Shown here: in pieces, positions 25,897 through 35,602 of the stretch
Layout of the letters: each line of letters starts with the position of its first letter
Numbering within the stretch: position 1 is the stretch's first letter
Assembly (NCBI GenBank): GCA_947453625.1
Contig: CANGHK010000009.1
Span: 1-64,000 of the forward strand
Source: Burkholderiales bacterium
GTDB lineage: Bacteria > Pseudomonadota > Gammaproteobacteria > Burkholderiales > Burkholderiaceae_C
DNA length: 64,000 nt
Direction of reading: 5' to 3'
Made by a program: the position numbers and the translations under genes
The notes under the pieces: model-generated
Database searches by the model: none
The model's input: only the letters and a program-made list of their open reading frames with translations
What the model was told of the DNA's origin: nothing

Positions 25897-26448
25897 TCAG
25901 GTCGACAGCGGGGCGAGCCGCCTGCGGGAACGCTGGCTTGCAGAGCGCGCATGTTCTGACAGGCCGCCGACCTCGCGAAGAGTGCTCAGCAGTGCACCCT
26001 TGCCAGCGCCGAGAAGGCGCTCGAGCCTTGACTGGTGTCTCGCAAAACGGCGTTTGAGGTCGAGCAGCAGGTTCAATCCGTCTGCCGTGAGCACGATGCG
26101 GCGGTTTCGCCTGTCCAAGTCGCAGATCAGCCTCTTGGCGAGGCCTCTTGCTTCCAAGGCATTGACGATAGGGACGATCCTGGGCCGCTCGACGGCCAGC
26201 ACCTCGGCCAGTTCGGCCTGGGTGACCTGCGGGTTGTCGGCGGCCACGGCCATCACCGAGAACTGCGTCAATGTGATGCCCAGGTCGCCGAACTCACGGT
26301 AGATGTCCTCGAACACGGCCAGCTGCGCCCGGCGGATGGTGTAGCCGATCGTGGCTTCAAGATAGCCCATGTCGATGACTCGGCCACGCGCTGCGGACGG
26401 CGAACAGGCGGCAGTCTTGGCGGGCAAGTCGGGCGATGACGGAGCCAT
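25897..26448 (-). CDS. MarR-family transcriptional regulator
   Basis: 183 aa winged-helix regulator. N-terminal helix (TIGYTIRRAQLAVFEDIYREF), DNA-binding wing with ITLTQFSVMAVAADN, the recognition region QAELAEVLAVERPRIVPIVN, and the wing LICDLDRRNRRIVLTADG. The C-terminus (after about LLGAGKGALLSTL) is a basic tail of unusual length. Divergently oriented to the thiolase operon; the intergenic palindrome at 26514-26532 is the likely operator. Ligands of MarR proteins in this setting are typically aromatic or acyl-CoA compounds. The start at 26448 is one choice; Met at 26370 would give a more typical N-terminus. Confidence 0.85.
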   Translation of the reverse strand: MAPSSPDLPAKTAACSPSAARGRVIDMGYLEATIGYTIRRAQLAVFEDIYREFGDLGITLTQFSVMAVAADNPQVTQAELAEVLAVERPRIVPIVNALEARGLAKRLICDLDRRNRRIVLTADGLNLLLDLKRRFARHQSRLERLLGAGKGALLSTLREVGGLSEHARSASQRSRRRLAPLST

Positions 26449-26513
26449 GGGGGAAGTCTGTGGGCGCGGGTGATGACAGCAGCATCCGTTGCTACGTGTA
26501 AACCCCGTGCGAA

Positions 26514-26532
26514 TAGATAACGTCATTATCTA
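26514..26532. promoter_or_regulatory. Palindromic operator candidate for the MarR regulator
   Basis: TAGATAA-CGTCA-TTATCTA is a perfect 7-bp inverted repeat with a 5-bp spacer. Its total length (19 bp) and AT-rich arms are typical for MarR dimers. It lies between the divergent marR and thiolase genes in a locally AT-rich promoter stretch (TAATATAC follows directly). Confidence 0.75.
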
Positions 26533-26820
26533 ATATACGCCCTTCTGGCATACAACGTAAATGGCGTTCAAGGGGCAGTCGGCGGTGCCATCAAACTTGC
26601 GTATCGGGATACCGGGCGTCAGATCCAGGCGCTTTGGAGATGGCTTGGTGACGCCCTGCTTGCCTCGGGCAACGTGCCGCGGCCACGCGCCCGAGGCACG
26701 TGGTCCAACGCCCTGCGTCCGCACGACCGGGCCTGGCCAAGCCCGGCCTCGACACCAGGCGCCCGCCTGCTCGGTGGCGCGACGTCCAAGCCCGGCGCCA
26801 CTCCTCGAAAGCAGGCTCTC

Positions 26821-28008
26821 ATGACGCAAGATGTCTACATCCTCGGCGCCGCTCGCACGGCGATCGGAACATTCGGCGGCAGCCTCCGGGACTGGTCGCC
26901 AACACGCCTCGGCACGGTGGCTGTTGCAGCTGCAATAGGCCGCGCCGGCCTGACACCCGCCGATGTCGATCACTCGGTGTTCGGCAACGTCATTCCCACG
27001 GAAGCGGCCGATCTCTTCCTCGGTCGTACCGTCGCCATCGAAGCCGGCATGCCTGTCGAGTCGCTGGGGCTGACCGTCAACCGCCTGTGCGGCTCGGGCG
27101 CGCAGGCCATCATCAGCGCGTCGCAGATGATTCGGCTGGGCGAATCGAACGTGGCCGTCGCCGGCGGCGCCGAAGCCATGAGTCGCGCGCCGTTTTCGGT
27201 GCAGGGCCTGCGCTACGGCCAGCGCATGGGCGACGGCCTGGTCTACGACTGGCTGCACAACACGCTGGCCGATCCGTTTGGCCACGGCGCCATGGGCATG
27301 ACTGCAGAAAACGTGGCCATGAAGTACGGCATCGGTCGCGAGCGGCAGGATGCCCATGCCGTGGAAAGCCACAGGCGCGCCGCAGAGGCCATCGCGCAAG
27401 GGCGCTTCCAGTCGCAGATCGTCGGCATCGACCTCAAGACGCGCAAGGGAATACAGCGGTTCGACACCGACGAGCATGTGCGCGCGGGCGTCACGATGGC
27501 AGATCTGGTCAAGCTCAAGACGGTCTTCCGCGAAGGCGGCACGGTGACCGCGGGCAACGCCTCGGGCATCAACGACGGCGCTGCCGCGGTCGTTCTGGCC
27601 GGCGCCGAGGAGGTCGAGCGACGCCGGCTGGCGCCCATCGGGCGGGTCGTCGCCTGGGGGCTTGCCGGCGTGCCTCCCGAGATCATGGGCATAGGGCCGG
27701 TTCACGCCGTGCCCCTCGCACTCAAGCGTGCACGGCTGGCCCTTGCGGAGATCGACCTCATCGAATCGAACGAGGCCTTCTCGGTGCAGGCCCTGTCGGT
27801 CATCGACGCGCTGGGGCTGGACCCGACCAAGGTCAACCCCAACGGCGGCGCGGTTGCACTGGGCCACCCGCTGGGCGCCACAGGCGCCATCCTCACCGTC
27901 AAGGCCTTGTACGAGTTGCAGCGCATCGGCGGCCGCTACGCCGTGGTCACGATGTGCATCGGGGGCGGACAAGGCATCGCCTTGGTGCTGGAGAACCTGC
28001 GTCGATAG
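26821..28008 (+). CDS. Acetyl-CoA acetyltransferase / 3-ketoacyl-CoA thiolase
   Basis: 395 aa thiolase that condenses two acyl-CoA units or cleaves 3-ketoacyl-CoA. Nucleophile Cys90 in NRLCGSGAQA, general base His349 in GHPLGATGA and Cys379 in CIGGGQG are all present, and the length is normal. The start at 26821 follows immediately on CTC with the motif MTQDVYILGAARTAIG expected at a thiolase N-terminus. First gene of a MarR-linked operon with crotonase and SDR genes, which together resemble a beta-oxidation-like degradation module for an unidentified acyl or ring-derived acid. Confidence 0.93.
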   Translation: MTQDVYILGAARTAIGTFGGSLRDWSPTRLGTVAVAAAIGRAGLTPADVDHSVFGNVIPTEAADLFLGRTVAIEAGMPVESLGLTVNRLCGSGAQAIISASQMIRLGESNVAVAGGAEAMSRAPFSVQGLRYGQRMGDGLVYDWLHNTLADPFGHGAMGMTAENVAMKYGIGRERQDAHAVESHRRAAEAIAQGRFQSQIVGIDLKTRKGIQRFDTDEHVRAGVTMADLVKLKTVFREGGTVTAGNASGINDGAAAVVLAGAEEVERRRLAPIGRVVAWGLAGVPPEIMGIGPVHAVPLALKRARLALAEIDLIESNEAFSVQALSVIDALGLDPTKVNPNGGAVALGHPLGATGAILTVKALYELQRIGGRYAVVTMCIGGGQGIALVLENLRR

Positions 28009-28127
28009 GGCACACAGCGATCCTCATGCAGGGGCCGCAGCGCACCTGCACCCGGACCAGCAACTGGCCGGAACCCCGCCGGTCACCACACCAGCAACTC
28101 AACCCAGCGAAGACCAGGAGACACCGG

Positions 28128-29006
28128 ATGACCGCCACCACCACGGCCGACGAACTCGTTCTGTATGAATGCCCTGCGCCGCATGTCGCGCGCATCGTGC
28201 TGAATCGACCGAATGCACGCAATGCCCAGAACACCCAGCTGCTGTATGACCTGAATGCTGCCTTCGACCGCGCGGCGCAGGACGACGATATCAAGGTGGT
28301 GATCCTCGCGGCCAGCGGCAAGGACTTCTCCGCCGGCCACGATCTGCGCGAAGACCCGCAATCGCGCGACATGTCGAGGTACCGCACCGTCGGCACCTGG
28401 TGCGGCTTTGGTTGCGCAGGCTCCGAGGCGCAGATGGCACGCGAGAAGGAGGTCTACCTCGGCTTCAGCGAGCGTTGGCGCAATTTTGCCAAGCCGACCA
28501 TCGCCGCCGTGCAGGGCCGGTGCATCGCTGGCGGGCTGATGCTGGTGTGGCCCTGCGACATCATCATCGCGAGCGACGACGCGCAGTTCCTGGACAACAC
28601 GGTCAACATGGGCGTGCCCGGTGCGGAGTTCTTCCAGCACCCCTGGGAGTTGGGCATCCGCAAGGCCAAGGAGTTGCTGTTCACCGCCGGGTGGTGGTCT
28701 GCCGCTGAAGCCCATCGCATGGGCATGGTGAACCATGTCATTCCCGCGGCCGAGTTGGCGGAATTCACCCTGAACATGGCCAGGCGCATCGCCACCCAGC
28801 CACTCTTTGCACTGAAGCTGGCCAAGGAGGCGGTGAACACGGCGCAGGATTCCCAGGGTCGCGTCACCGCGATGCAGACGTCGTTTGCACTGCACCAGCT
28901 GGCGCATGCCCACAACATGCAGCTCTTCGGGATGTTGATCGATCCGTCATCCACCGCGGCCGGGCTGATGAAGCCGGCGAGCCATGCGAAGACTGCAGAG
29001 TCCTGA
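28128..29006 (+). CDS. Enoyl-CoA hydratase/isomerase family protein
   Basis: 292 aa crotonase. Substrate-binding strand VARIVLNRPNARNAQNTQ, first oxyanion loop SGKDFSAGHDL and second oxyanion loop GRCIAGGLMLVWPCD are intact. It is longer than typical (about 260 aa) because of an insert around residues 80-105 (SRYRTVGTWCGFGCAGSEAQ). The glutamates used by water-adding hydratases are not clearly conserved, so isomerase or hydrolase activity is possible. AGGAG lies eight bases before the ATG. Intact, unlike its neighbour. Confidence 0.88.
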   Translation: MTATTTADELVLYECPAPHVARIVLNRPNARNAQNTQLLYDLNAAFDRAAQDDDIKVVILAASGKDFSAGHDLREDPQSRDMSRYRTVGTWCGFGCAGSEAQMAREKEVYLGFSERWRNFAKPTIAAVQGRCIAGGLMLVWPCDIIIASDDAQFLDNTVNMGVPGAEFFQHPWELGIRKAKELLFTAGWWSAAEAHRMGMVNHVIPAAELAEFTLNMARRIATQPLFALKLAKEAVNTAQDSQGRVTAMQTSFALHQLAHAHNMQLFGMLIDPSSTAAGLMKPASHAKTAES

Positions 29007-29055
29007 GCGTCGAAGCGCGTCCGACACCACCGCTTCAAGCTCGATATCCATCCCC

Positions 29056-29436
29056 ATGACCACGGACTACAAGCGCGACGAATTCATCGAGGCCGAGCGG
29101 AGTGACAACGTCCTGACGCTCACGCTGAACCGGCCGGCGCAATACAACGCGATCCACCATGAACTGCATGAGGAGTTGGCCGACATCTTTGTCGATGCGG
29201 GCAAGAACGACGCGACCGACGTCGTCGTGCAGGCCATGGCCGAGCGCCTGGCCAACTGGCCGCGAGATGCGATCCGGTCCAGCAAGGTGACTGCAAAGAT
29301 CGGACTGCGCCAACTCGCCCACAGCACCCTCGACGGGTCGATGGCCTACGGGTTCGCCACCCTGCGCAGCCCGACCCACCAGGGGGCGATCGGCACATTC
29401 ACAGAAGGTCGGGCAGCGCGATTCCGCGGTCCCTGA
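29056..29436 (+). pseudogene. Enoyl-CoA hydratase with in-frame internal deletion
   Basis: 126 codons where about 260 are expected. The first 58 residues (DNVLTLTLNRPAQYNAIHHEL...) are a crotonase N-terminus. From about residue 59 the sequence (QAMAERLANWPRDAIRSSK, then EGRAARFRGP) corresponds to the C-terminal helices, including the F-x-E-G-R-x-A-x-F end. Both oxyanion loops and the active site are missing, so no catalysis is possible although the frame is open. The deletion point is near 29230. Confidence 0.82.
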
Positions 29437-29460
29437 CCCAGACCGACTTCGCACAGCACC

Positions 29461-30333
29461 ATGACAAACGTTCAAAGCCTGGCGCGGGCCGTGGTGGTGG
29501 TCACCGGCGGTGGCAGCGGGATCGGCCGCGCCCTGTGCCACCTGGCGGCACGACGAGGCGCGCGCGTCGTCGTGGCGGACCTGCTGCCCGACCGGTCCCA
29601 TGCGGTGGCCGCCGAGATCACCCGGTGGGGCGGCACCGCGTTGGCAAGGGTTTGCGACGTGGGCGACCTGACTTCGGTGCAGACACTGGCAGACGACACG
29701 ATCCAGCACTTCGGTACCGTCAACCTGGTATGCAACAACGCCGGTGTGTGCATGGGCGGCAGCGTCGAGGCCACCCGGCCCGACGATGCGCGGTGGATGT
29801 TCGAGGTCAATGTCTTCGGCGTGTACAACGGCATCCGCGTCTTTGCACCCTTGCTGCGCGCATCGGCCGGTCGGGGAGAGTTTGCCTGGCTGCTCAACAC
29901 AGGCTCCGAAAATTCGCTGGGCATACCGCCGGTGGGTGCGGTCGGCCTCTACAACGCCAGCAAGCATGCCGTGCTGGCATTGAGCGATAACGCCCGGCTT
30001 GACCTGGCTGGCAGCGGCGTGGGGGTATCGCTCCTTTGCCCAGCGCTGGTGCGCACCGACCTGCTCGACTGCCAGGCGCATAGACCCGATCGGCTGGGTG
30101 GGCCCCAATCGTTGTCCGATGCGGCGCGCGCACGCGTCACGGCACTGATGGATGCGAAAGGACATGACGCCGACGACACCGCTGCCATCGCGTTGAATGG
30201 TGTCGAAGCCGGAGAGTTCTTGATCGTGCCGCATGCTGAAGTGCGGCCGTTCGTTCAGGCACGGGTCGACATGGTGCTGGCGGCATTGGATGCAGCCGAT
30301 GCCCGCGATGCTTGGACGCCGATTTCTCGATGA
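29461..30333 (+). CDS. Short-chain dehydrogenase/reductase
   Basis: 290 aa NAD(P)-dependent oxidoreductase. Cofactor motif TGGGSGIG at 15-22, N-N-A-G at 92-95 and the catalytic Ser149 (NTGSEN), Tyr164 and Lys168 (YNASK) are complete. Asp40 after the second strand (VVVAD) suggests preference for NAD. Last intact gene of the thiolase operon; likely oxidises a 3-hydroxyacyl or alcohol intermediate. Confidence 0.9.
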   Translation: MTNVQSLARAVVVVTGGGSGIGRALCHLAARRGARVVVADLLPDRSHAVAAEITRWGGTALARVCDVGDLTSVQTLADDTIQHFGTVNLVCNNAGVCMGGSVEATRPDDARWMFEVNVFGVYNGIRVFAPLLRASAGRGEFAWLLNTGSENSLGIPPVGAVGLYNASKHAVLALSDNARLDLAGSGVGVSLLCPALVRTDLLDCQAHRPDRLGGPQSLSDAARARVTALMDAKGHDADDTAAIALNGVEAGEFLIVPHAEVRPFVQARVDMVLAALDAADARDAWTPISR

Positions 30334-30559
30334 CGGGTCCGCGTTGCTGCGGGTCGAAATTCGAACGGCGTGATCCGTTCAGGAACCGACATGTGCCGGC
30401 GCCAGATGCCGACATTCCGCGTCGACGGCAGGCCGCTGGCTTCGGTGGCGACAACAGGTATGCGGCGACGGCGGCGGACGCGCCGCCCCATGCCAAGATG
30501 CCTCGGCAGGTCTGGCGCCCGTCATTCACCTGCTGCGGCGCGGGCGAAGATGCTGCCCA
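30334..30559. other. Intergenic stretch, nothing identified
   Basis: Lies between the SDR gene and the ssu-like remnants. No motif, hairpin with T-run or coding signal was recognised. Confidence 0.3.
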
Positions 30560-30959
30560 TCAGCAATTCCGGTTGCTGTACCGGCCGGCCCATTCGTCAC
30601 AGCCCGAATCGCGCCGGTACTGGCCCAGCACGCCGGCGGCGACGACGGCCTGGGCGTCCACCGTCCAGCGGGCGGGCGGTGGCCCAGGCGCCTTCGGCGA
30701 CGAAAACGGCGTTGACCGCGCGCGACGTCGGGGTTGTCGATGGAGAACTTGCGCGTCTTCAACGAAGAGCTGCAGTCGATGCCGAAGTCCAGGTCGCGGC
30801 CTCTAAGAAGATGTCGTGCGCCTTGTATTCACTGCGCGCGATGCCCACGCCCGGGCTCCACATGGACCCGGCGTCGACCTTGCCCCGGGCGAATGCCGGC
30901 GCCACGTCGGGCGGGTTGAGGTGGACGAACCTGAGCTTGCTGCGGTCGAGCCGCGCCTA
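30560..30959 (-). pseudogene. ssuA-like sulfonate binding protein, multiply frameshifted remnant
   Basis: On the minus strand directly after a TAG (30957-30959): ARLDRSKLRFVHLNPPDVAP, AFARGKVDAGSMWSPGVGIA and HDIFLEAATW, which is the middle of an SsuA/TauA-type receptor (L-x-P-x-D-A-x-x-A-x-x-x-G-x-V-D-A). Further pieces in shifted frames are NPDVAR, VNAVFVAEGAWATARP and QAVVAAGVLGQYRR, matching the C-terminal helices of the family. At least three frame disruptions and a missing N-terminal third. Confidence 0.75.
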
Positions 30960-31135
30960 GGTCGGCCGCGAGAAGCCGACCAGCTTGCCCAGACCGAAGC
31001 CTATCGCCCCGCCGACGATGAAGCCGGTGGCCGCCCGCAGCAGGCTGATGCCCAGGTGGCTGAGCAGTCGGCCCTCGCGCGCCAGTTGACCGCTGTGCCC
31101 AGCAACTTGCTGGGCGCCGGCAACACCCGGGCCGA
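30960..31135 (-). pseudogene. ssuC-like ABC permease, N-terminal remnant joined to ssuA remnant
   Basis: LPAPSKLLGTAV in one frame and LLSHLGISLLRAATGFIVGG, AIGFGLGKLVGFSRP in another match the N-terminal part of SsuC/TauC permeases (L-P-x-P-x-x-V-L...L...H-x-x-x-S-L-x-R-x-x-x-G-F). It ends at FSRPT-TAG and the SsuA fragment starts at once, showing a deletion of the permease C-terminus and the receptor N-terminus. Confidence 0.75.
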
Positions 31136-31362
31136 CAACCCGCCCAGCCTGGCCACCGTTTCCCAGACCAGATGCGACGCAGGAATTCGCACAAGCCTAT
31201 GCGCTTGACGGCCTGCGTCCGGGCAGCGCCCACGGGTACGGCCGAGGCACAGAACATCGGTCCCGGCGCCACAATGCACGGCAAACGACAGGCGGACCGC
31301 CAGGCCCGCCACCCCTCCACCGACCTGGCGCGCCAGGTGACCGCCAGCCCCAAGGACCCGCC
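31136..31362. other. Intergenic stretch upstream of the VOC gene
   Basis: Holds the 5' side of the decayed permease and the presumed promoter of the VOC gene. No clear promoter elements were recognised. Confidence 0.3.
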
Positions 31363-32166
31363 ATGCCCCTCTTGCTCGACCATGCCGTCATCCTCGTGAA
31401 CGACCTCGACGCCGCGATCGCCGACTACAGCGCGCTAGGCTTCACCGTGCGGCGCGGCGGCACCCATGCCGACGGAGCCACCCACAACGCACTGGTCGGC
31501 TTTTCCGACGGCAGCTACCTCGAGCTGATCGCCTTCCTGCTGCACGACAGCGGCCACCGCTGGGACGCTGCGGCCGCGCGCGGCCGGGAGGGCTTCATCG
31601 ACTTCGCGCTGCTGCCGGACAGCGTGGCCGCGGTGGTCGAGGGCGCGCGCAGCCGCGGCCTGGCCTACCAGGGACCGATGGACGGCGGCCGGCTGCGGCC
31701 CGACGGCGAGCGCCTGCAGTGGCAGACCGGCACGCCGCCGACGCCCGACCTGCCGTTTCTGTGCGGCGACGTCACACCGCGTGCACTGAGGGTGCCCGAG
31801 GGCGATGTGCGGGTGCATGCCAACGGCGTGCTGGGCGTGGCGGCGATCACGCTGGCAGTGGCCGACCTGGCGGCCAGCCTGGCGCGCTGGCAGGCGCTGC
31901 TGGGGCCGCAGCTGATGGCCACCGAGCAGCCGCTGGCGCTGCCCGGACTGGGGCTGCAACAAGCGGTGCTGCCGCTGGGCAACACCCGGCTGGTGCTGGT
32001 CGCGCCCGGGCCCGATGCGGCCGACAGCGCCGCGCTGCGCGCGCATCTGGCCGGCCGCGGCGAGGGCCTGCTGGGCATGGCGCTGAGCGGCCCGTCTGAC
32101 GTGCCGGCGCAGGCGCTGCCGCGGCTGCAAAGCCATGGCGCGGCGTTCGAGATCGTGCCCGGCTGA
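31363..32166 (+). CDS. VOC-superfamily (glyoxalase-like) protein
   Basis: 267 aa with two beta-alpha-beta-beta-beta modules: LLLDHAVILVNDLDAAIADYSALGFTV at the start and, after about residue 150, a second LGVAAITLAVADLAASLARWQALLG. This matches the Glyoxalase_3-like group where the first half binds the ligand. A single His (LDHAV) and Glu (YLELIAF) at canonical metal positions are seen. The substrate is unknown. It converges on the livF gene, 40 bases separating the stops, and may be functionally unrelated. Confidence 0.85.
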   Translation: MPLLLDHAVILVNDLDAAIADYSALGFTVRRGGTHADGATHNALVGFSDGSYLELIAFLLHDSGHRWDAAAARGREGFIDFALLPDSVAAVVEGARSRGLAYQGPMDGGRLRPDGERLQWQTGTPPTPDLPFLCGDVTPRALRVPEGDVRVHANGVLGVAAITLAVADLAASLARWQALLGPQLMATEQPLALPGLGLQQAVLPLGNTRLVLVAPGPDAADSAALRAHLAGRGEGLLGMALSGPSDVPAQALPRLQSHGAAFEIVPG

Positions 32167-32205
32167 ACGCCGGCTGCGCGCGCGCAGGCGTTCAGCCGGC
32201 GCCGC

Positions 32206-32939
32206 TCAATGCCCGGCCGCGCCGCCCAGGTAGGCGTCGCGCACCCGCGGGTCGTCGCGCAGCTGCGCGGCGGTGCCCTCGAGCACGATGCGCCCGCCCT
32301 CCATCACATAGGCGTGGTCGGCCACCTTCAGCGCGGCGCGCACGTTCTGCTCGACCAGCAGGATGGCGGTGCCGCTGTCGCGGATGCTGGCCACCAGGTC
32401 GAAGATCTGCTTGACGATCTTGGGCGCCAGCCCCAGCGAGGGTTCGTCGAGCAGCAGCAGGCGCGGCCGGCTCATCAGCGCGCGGCCTATGCACAGCATC
32501 TGCTGCTCACCGCCTGACAGCGACCCGGCCAGTTGCGCCAGCCGCTCGCGCAGCAGCGGGAAGCGCTGCAGTACCTCATCGAAGGTGCGGTCGAACTCGC
32601 GTCCCGCCAGCGCGCCGGCGCCCAGCACCAAATTCTCGCGCACCGACATGCTGGAGAACACCTGCCGGCCCTCGGGCGCCTGCGCCAGGCCGCGGGCGAC
32701 GATGCGGTGCGGCGCCAGATGGGTGATGGCCTCGCCGGCGAAGGTGATGCTGCCACTGGCGGCAGAGTAGATGCCCGAGATCGCGCGCATCAGCGTGGTC
32801 TTGCCGACGCCGTTGGCGCCCAGCACGGTGACCACGCCGCGCGCGGGCACGCTCAGGCTGACCTCGTTCAGGATGGTCTGGCCACCCATACCGACGACCA
32901 GCCGGTCGACCTGCAGTGCGGGTCCTGCCCAGGTATCGC

Positions 32940-32943
<4 letters not shown>
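32206..32943 (-). CDS. livF: Branched-chain-amino-acid-type ABC ATPase LivF
   Basis: 245 aa. Walker A GANGVGKTT, signature LSGGEQQMLCIGRAL, Walker B LLLLDEPSLGLAP and the LivF-specific end LLVEQNVRAALKVADHAYV...DPRVRDAYLGG. Start codon overlaps the livG stop (ATGA). Last gene of a complete high-affinity importer operon (order ATC-hydrolase-like, livK, livH, livM, livG, livF). It provides an intact comparison for the decayed livF copy at 18.6 kb. Confidence 0.94.
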
Positions 32944-33700
<757 letters not shown>

Positions 33701-33707
<7 letters not shown>

Positions 33708-34669
33708 GATGCGCGGCGCCCGGTCGGATCGCGGCGGATCTGGCGGCGGAACAAGGCTATCGCCGAGACCTCACCGACCAACCCGCGCGGCAGGAACAGG
33801 ATGGAGGCGAACAGCACGCCACCCACCGCGATCATGCGGTAGCTGCCCAGGTCTCGCAGCAGTTCGGGCAGCACGGTCAGGATCACCGCACCGATCACCG
33901 AGCCGTACAGGCTGCCCAGTCCGCCGACCACCACCATGGACAGCACCAGTATCGATTCGCCGAAGCGAAAGCTCTCTGGGCTGATGAAGCCGGTGGTGTG
34001 GGCATAGAGCGCGCCGGCCACGCCAGCCAAGGCACAAGCCACGCCAAAGGTCTGCAGTTTGAGCCGGCCGACGTCTATGCCCATCGCGTCGGCGCAGGCG
34101 TCGTCCTCGCGCAGCGCGCGCAGCGCATTGCCGTAGTAGGAATGCGCCAGCCGGTGCACCACCCACAGCGCGCTCAGCATCACCGCGGCGGTGACGACCA
34201 GGCTGAAGGCGATGCCCTGCTGGCCGAACAGCGTGGCGGCGGGAATGCTGCGGATGCCCATGGGCCCGCGCGTCAGACCGACCCAGTTCAGCAGCGTGAC
34301 GTAGATCATCTCGCCTATGCCCAACGTGGCCACGGCAAAGTAGATGCTGGTCAGCCGCATCGTCGGCACCGCCACCAGCGCGCCCACCAGCGCCGCGACC
34401 GCGCCGGCGGCCGGCAGCGTCAGCCAGAACGGCCAGCCGAACCGGGTGGCCAGCAGCGCCGCCGCGTAGGCGCCGACGCCGAAGAAGGCGCCGTGGCCAA
34501 GACTCAGCAGCCCGGCCGAGCCGGTGATCAGGTTCAGGCTGGCACTGAGGATCACGAAGATCATCGTCGTGATCGCGATCTGGATGAAATAGCTCGACTT
34601 CAACGCGATCAGCCCGACCACCAGCGCCACCAGCCCCGCCACCAGCCAGGCGTTCAGGCGCGGCCTCAC
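33701..34669 (-). CDS. livM: Branched-chain-amino-acid-type ABC permease LivM
   Basis: 322 aa, eight or more hydrophobic helices, with the family motif ILSASLNLITGSAGLLSLGHGAFFG and the coupling stretch ALREDDACADAMGIDVGRLK. The start is a GTG at 34669 inside the last codons of livH (AAG-ATG-TGA), with AAGGAG just upstream within livH. This gives tight coupling. Not an ATG, so automated calls may miss it or extend the frame upstream. Confidence 0.9.
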
Positions 34670-35580
34670 ATCTTCTCCTTCTTGGCGCCGAAGATGCCCG
34701 ACGGGAAGAACCACAGCGTGGCCAGCAGAAAGGAGTAGGACACCAGCGCCTTCCAGCCATCGGAAAAATACTGCGTGGCCACCGATTCGGACACGCCCAG
34801 GATCAGCGCACAGACCACCGCGCCGGGGATGCTGGACAGCCCGCCCATCACCATCGCGACAAAGGCCTTGATGCCAGGCTCGAAGCCCATCTGCGGAAAG
34901 ATCGCGCCCTGGTAGAGGCCGACCATGATGCCGGCGATCGCCCCCAGCATCGAGCCGACGACAAAGGTGGCGACGATGGCGCGGTTGGTGTCGATGCCGA
35001 CGAACTGCGCACCCAGCACGTTGTTCGACACCGCGCGTATGCCCAAGCCGATGCGGGTGCGGTAGAGCACGAACTGCAGCGCTGCCAGCGAGGCCGCCGA
35101 CAGCCCGAAGATGATCAGGTTGCCGTCGGTGATGGTGATGGGGCCGAGCTGGATAGCCGTCTGCAGCAGATAGGACTGGGCGATGGTCTGCATCTCGCCC
35201 GAGAACTTCAGCTCGAGGGCCTCGCGCACGATGATCGACACCGCCAGCGACGACAGCAGCGTGGCCTCGCGCATCGCCTTGGATTTGATCGAGGCCTCGT
35301 CGCGGAAACGCCGGAAGGGCCGGAACGCGATGCGCTCGAGCAGCCAGCCGGCCAGCCCGCCCGAGGCCAGCACACCCACCAGCACCAGCCACAGCGGCGG
35401 CTGCAGCGCGGTGATCAGCAGCAGCCCGGCAAACGCGCCTAGGGTGTAGATCTCGCCATGGGCGAAGTTGACGACGTTGAGCACGCCGAAGATCAGCGTG
35501 AAACCTATCGCCATCAGCGCGTAGACGAGGCCGATCGACAGGCCGTTGACGACCTGTTGCAGCAGTACCGTGGGATCCAT
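34666..35580 (-). CDS. livH: Branched-chain-amino-acid-type ABC permease LivH
   Basis: 304 aa membrane permease. LQQVVNGLSIGLVYALMAIG followed by IFGVLNVVNFAHGEIYTLGAF is the canonical LivH N-terminus, and GIMVGLYQGAIFPQMGFEPG with GLSSIPGAVV is the coupling region. Located 22 bases after the livK stop. Confidence 0.94.
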   Translation of the reverse strand: MDPTVLLQQVVNGLSIGLVYALMAIGFTLIFGVLNVVNFAHGEIYTLGAFAGLLLITALQPPLWLVLVGVLASGGLAGWLLERIAFRPFRRFRDEASIKSKAMREATLLSSLAVSIIVREALELKFSGEMQTIAQSYLLQTAIQLGPITITDGNLIIFGLSAASLAALQFVLYRTRIGLGIRAVSNNVLGAQFVGIDTNRAIVATFVVGSMLGAIAGIMVGLYQGAIFPQMGFEPGIKAFVAMVMGGLSSIPGAVVCALILGVSESVATQYFSDGWKALVSYSFLLATLWFFPSGIFGAKKEKM

Positions 35581-35602
35581 CAGGCGGGCTGTCGGACTCG
35601 GC

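Noticed and set aside
26700-28127. 476-codon extension of the crotonase upstream through the thiolase gene
   Set aside because: Out-of-frame reading of the thiolase; the crotonase has its own ribosome site at 28116.
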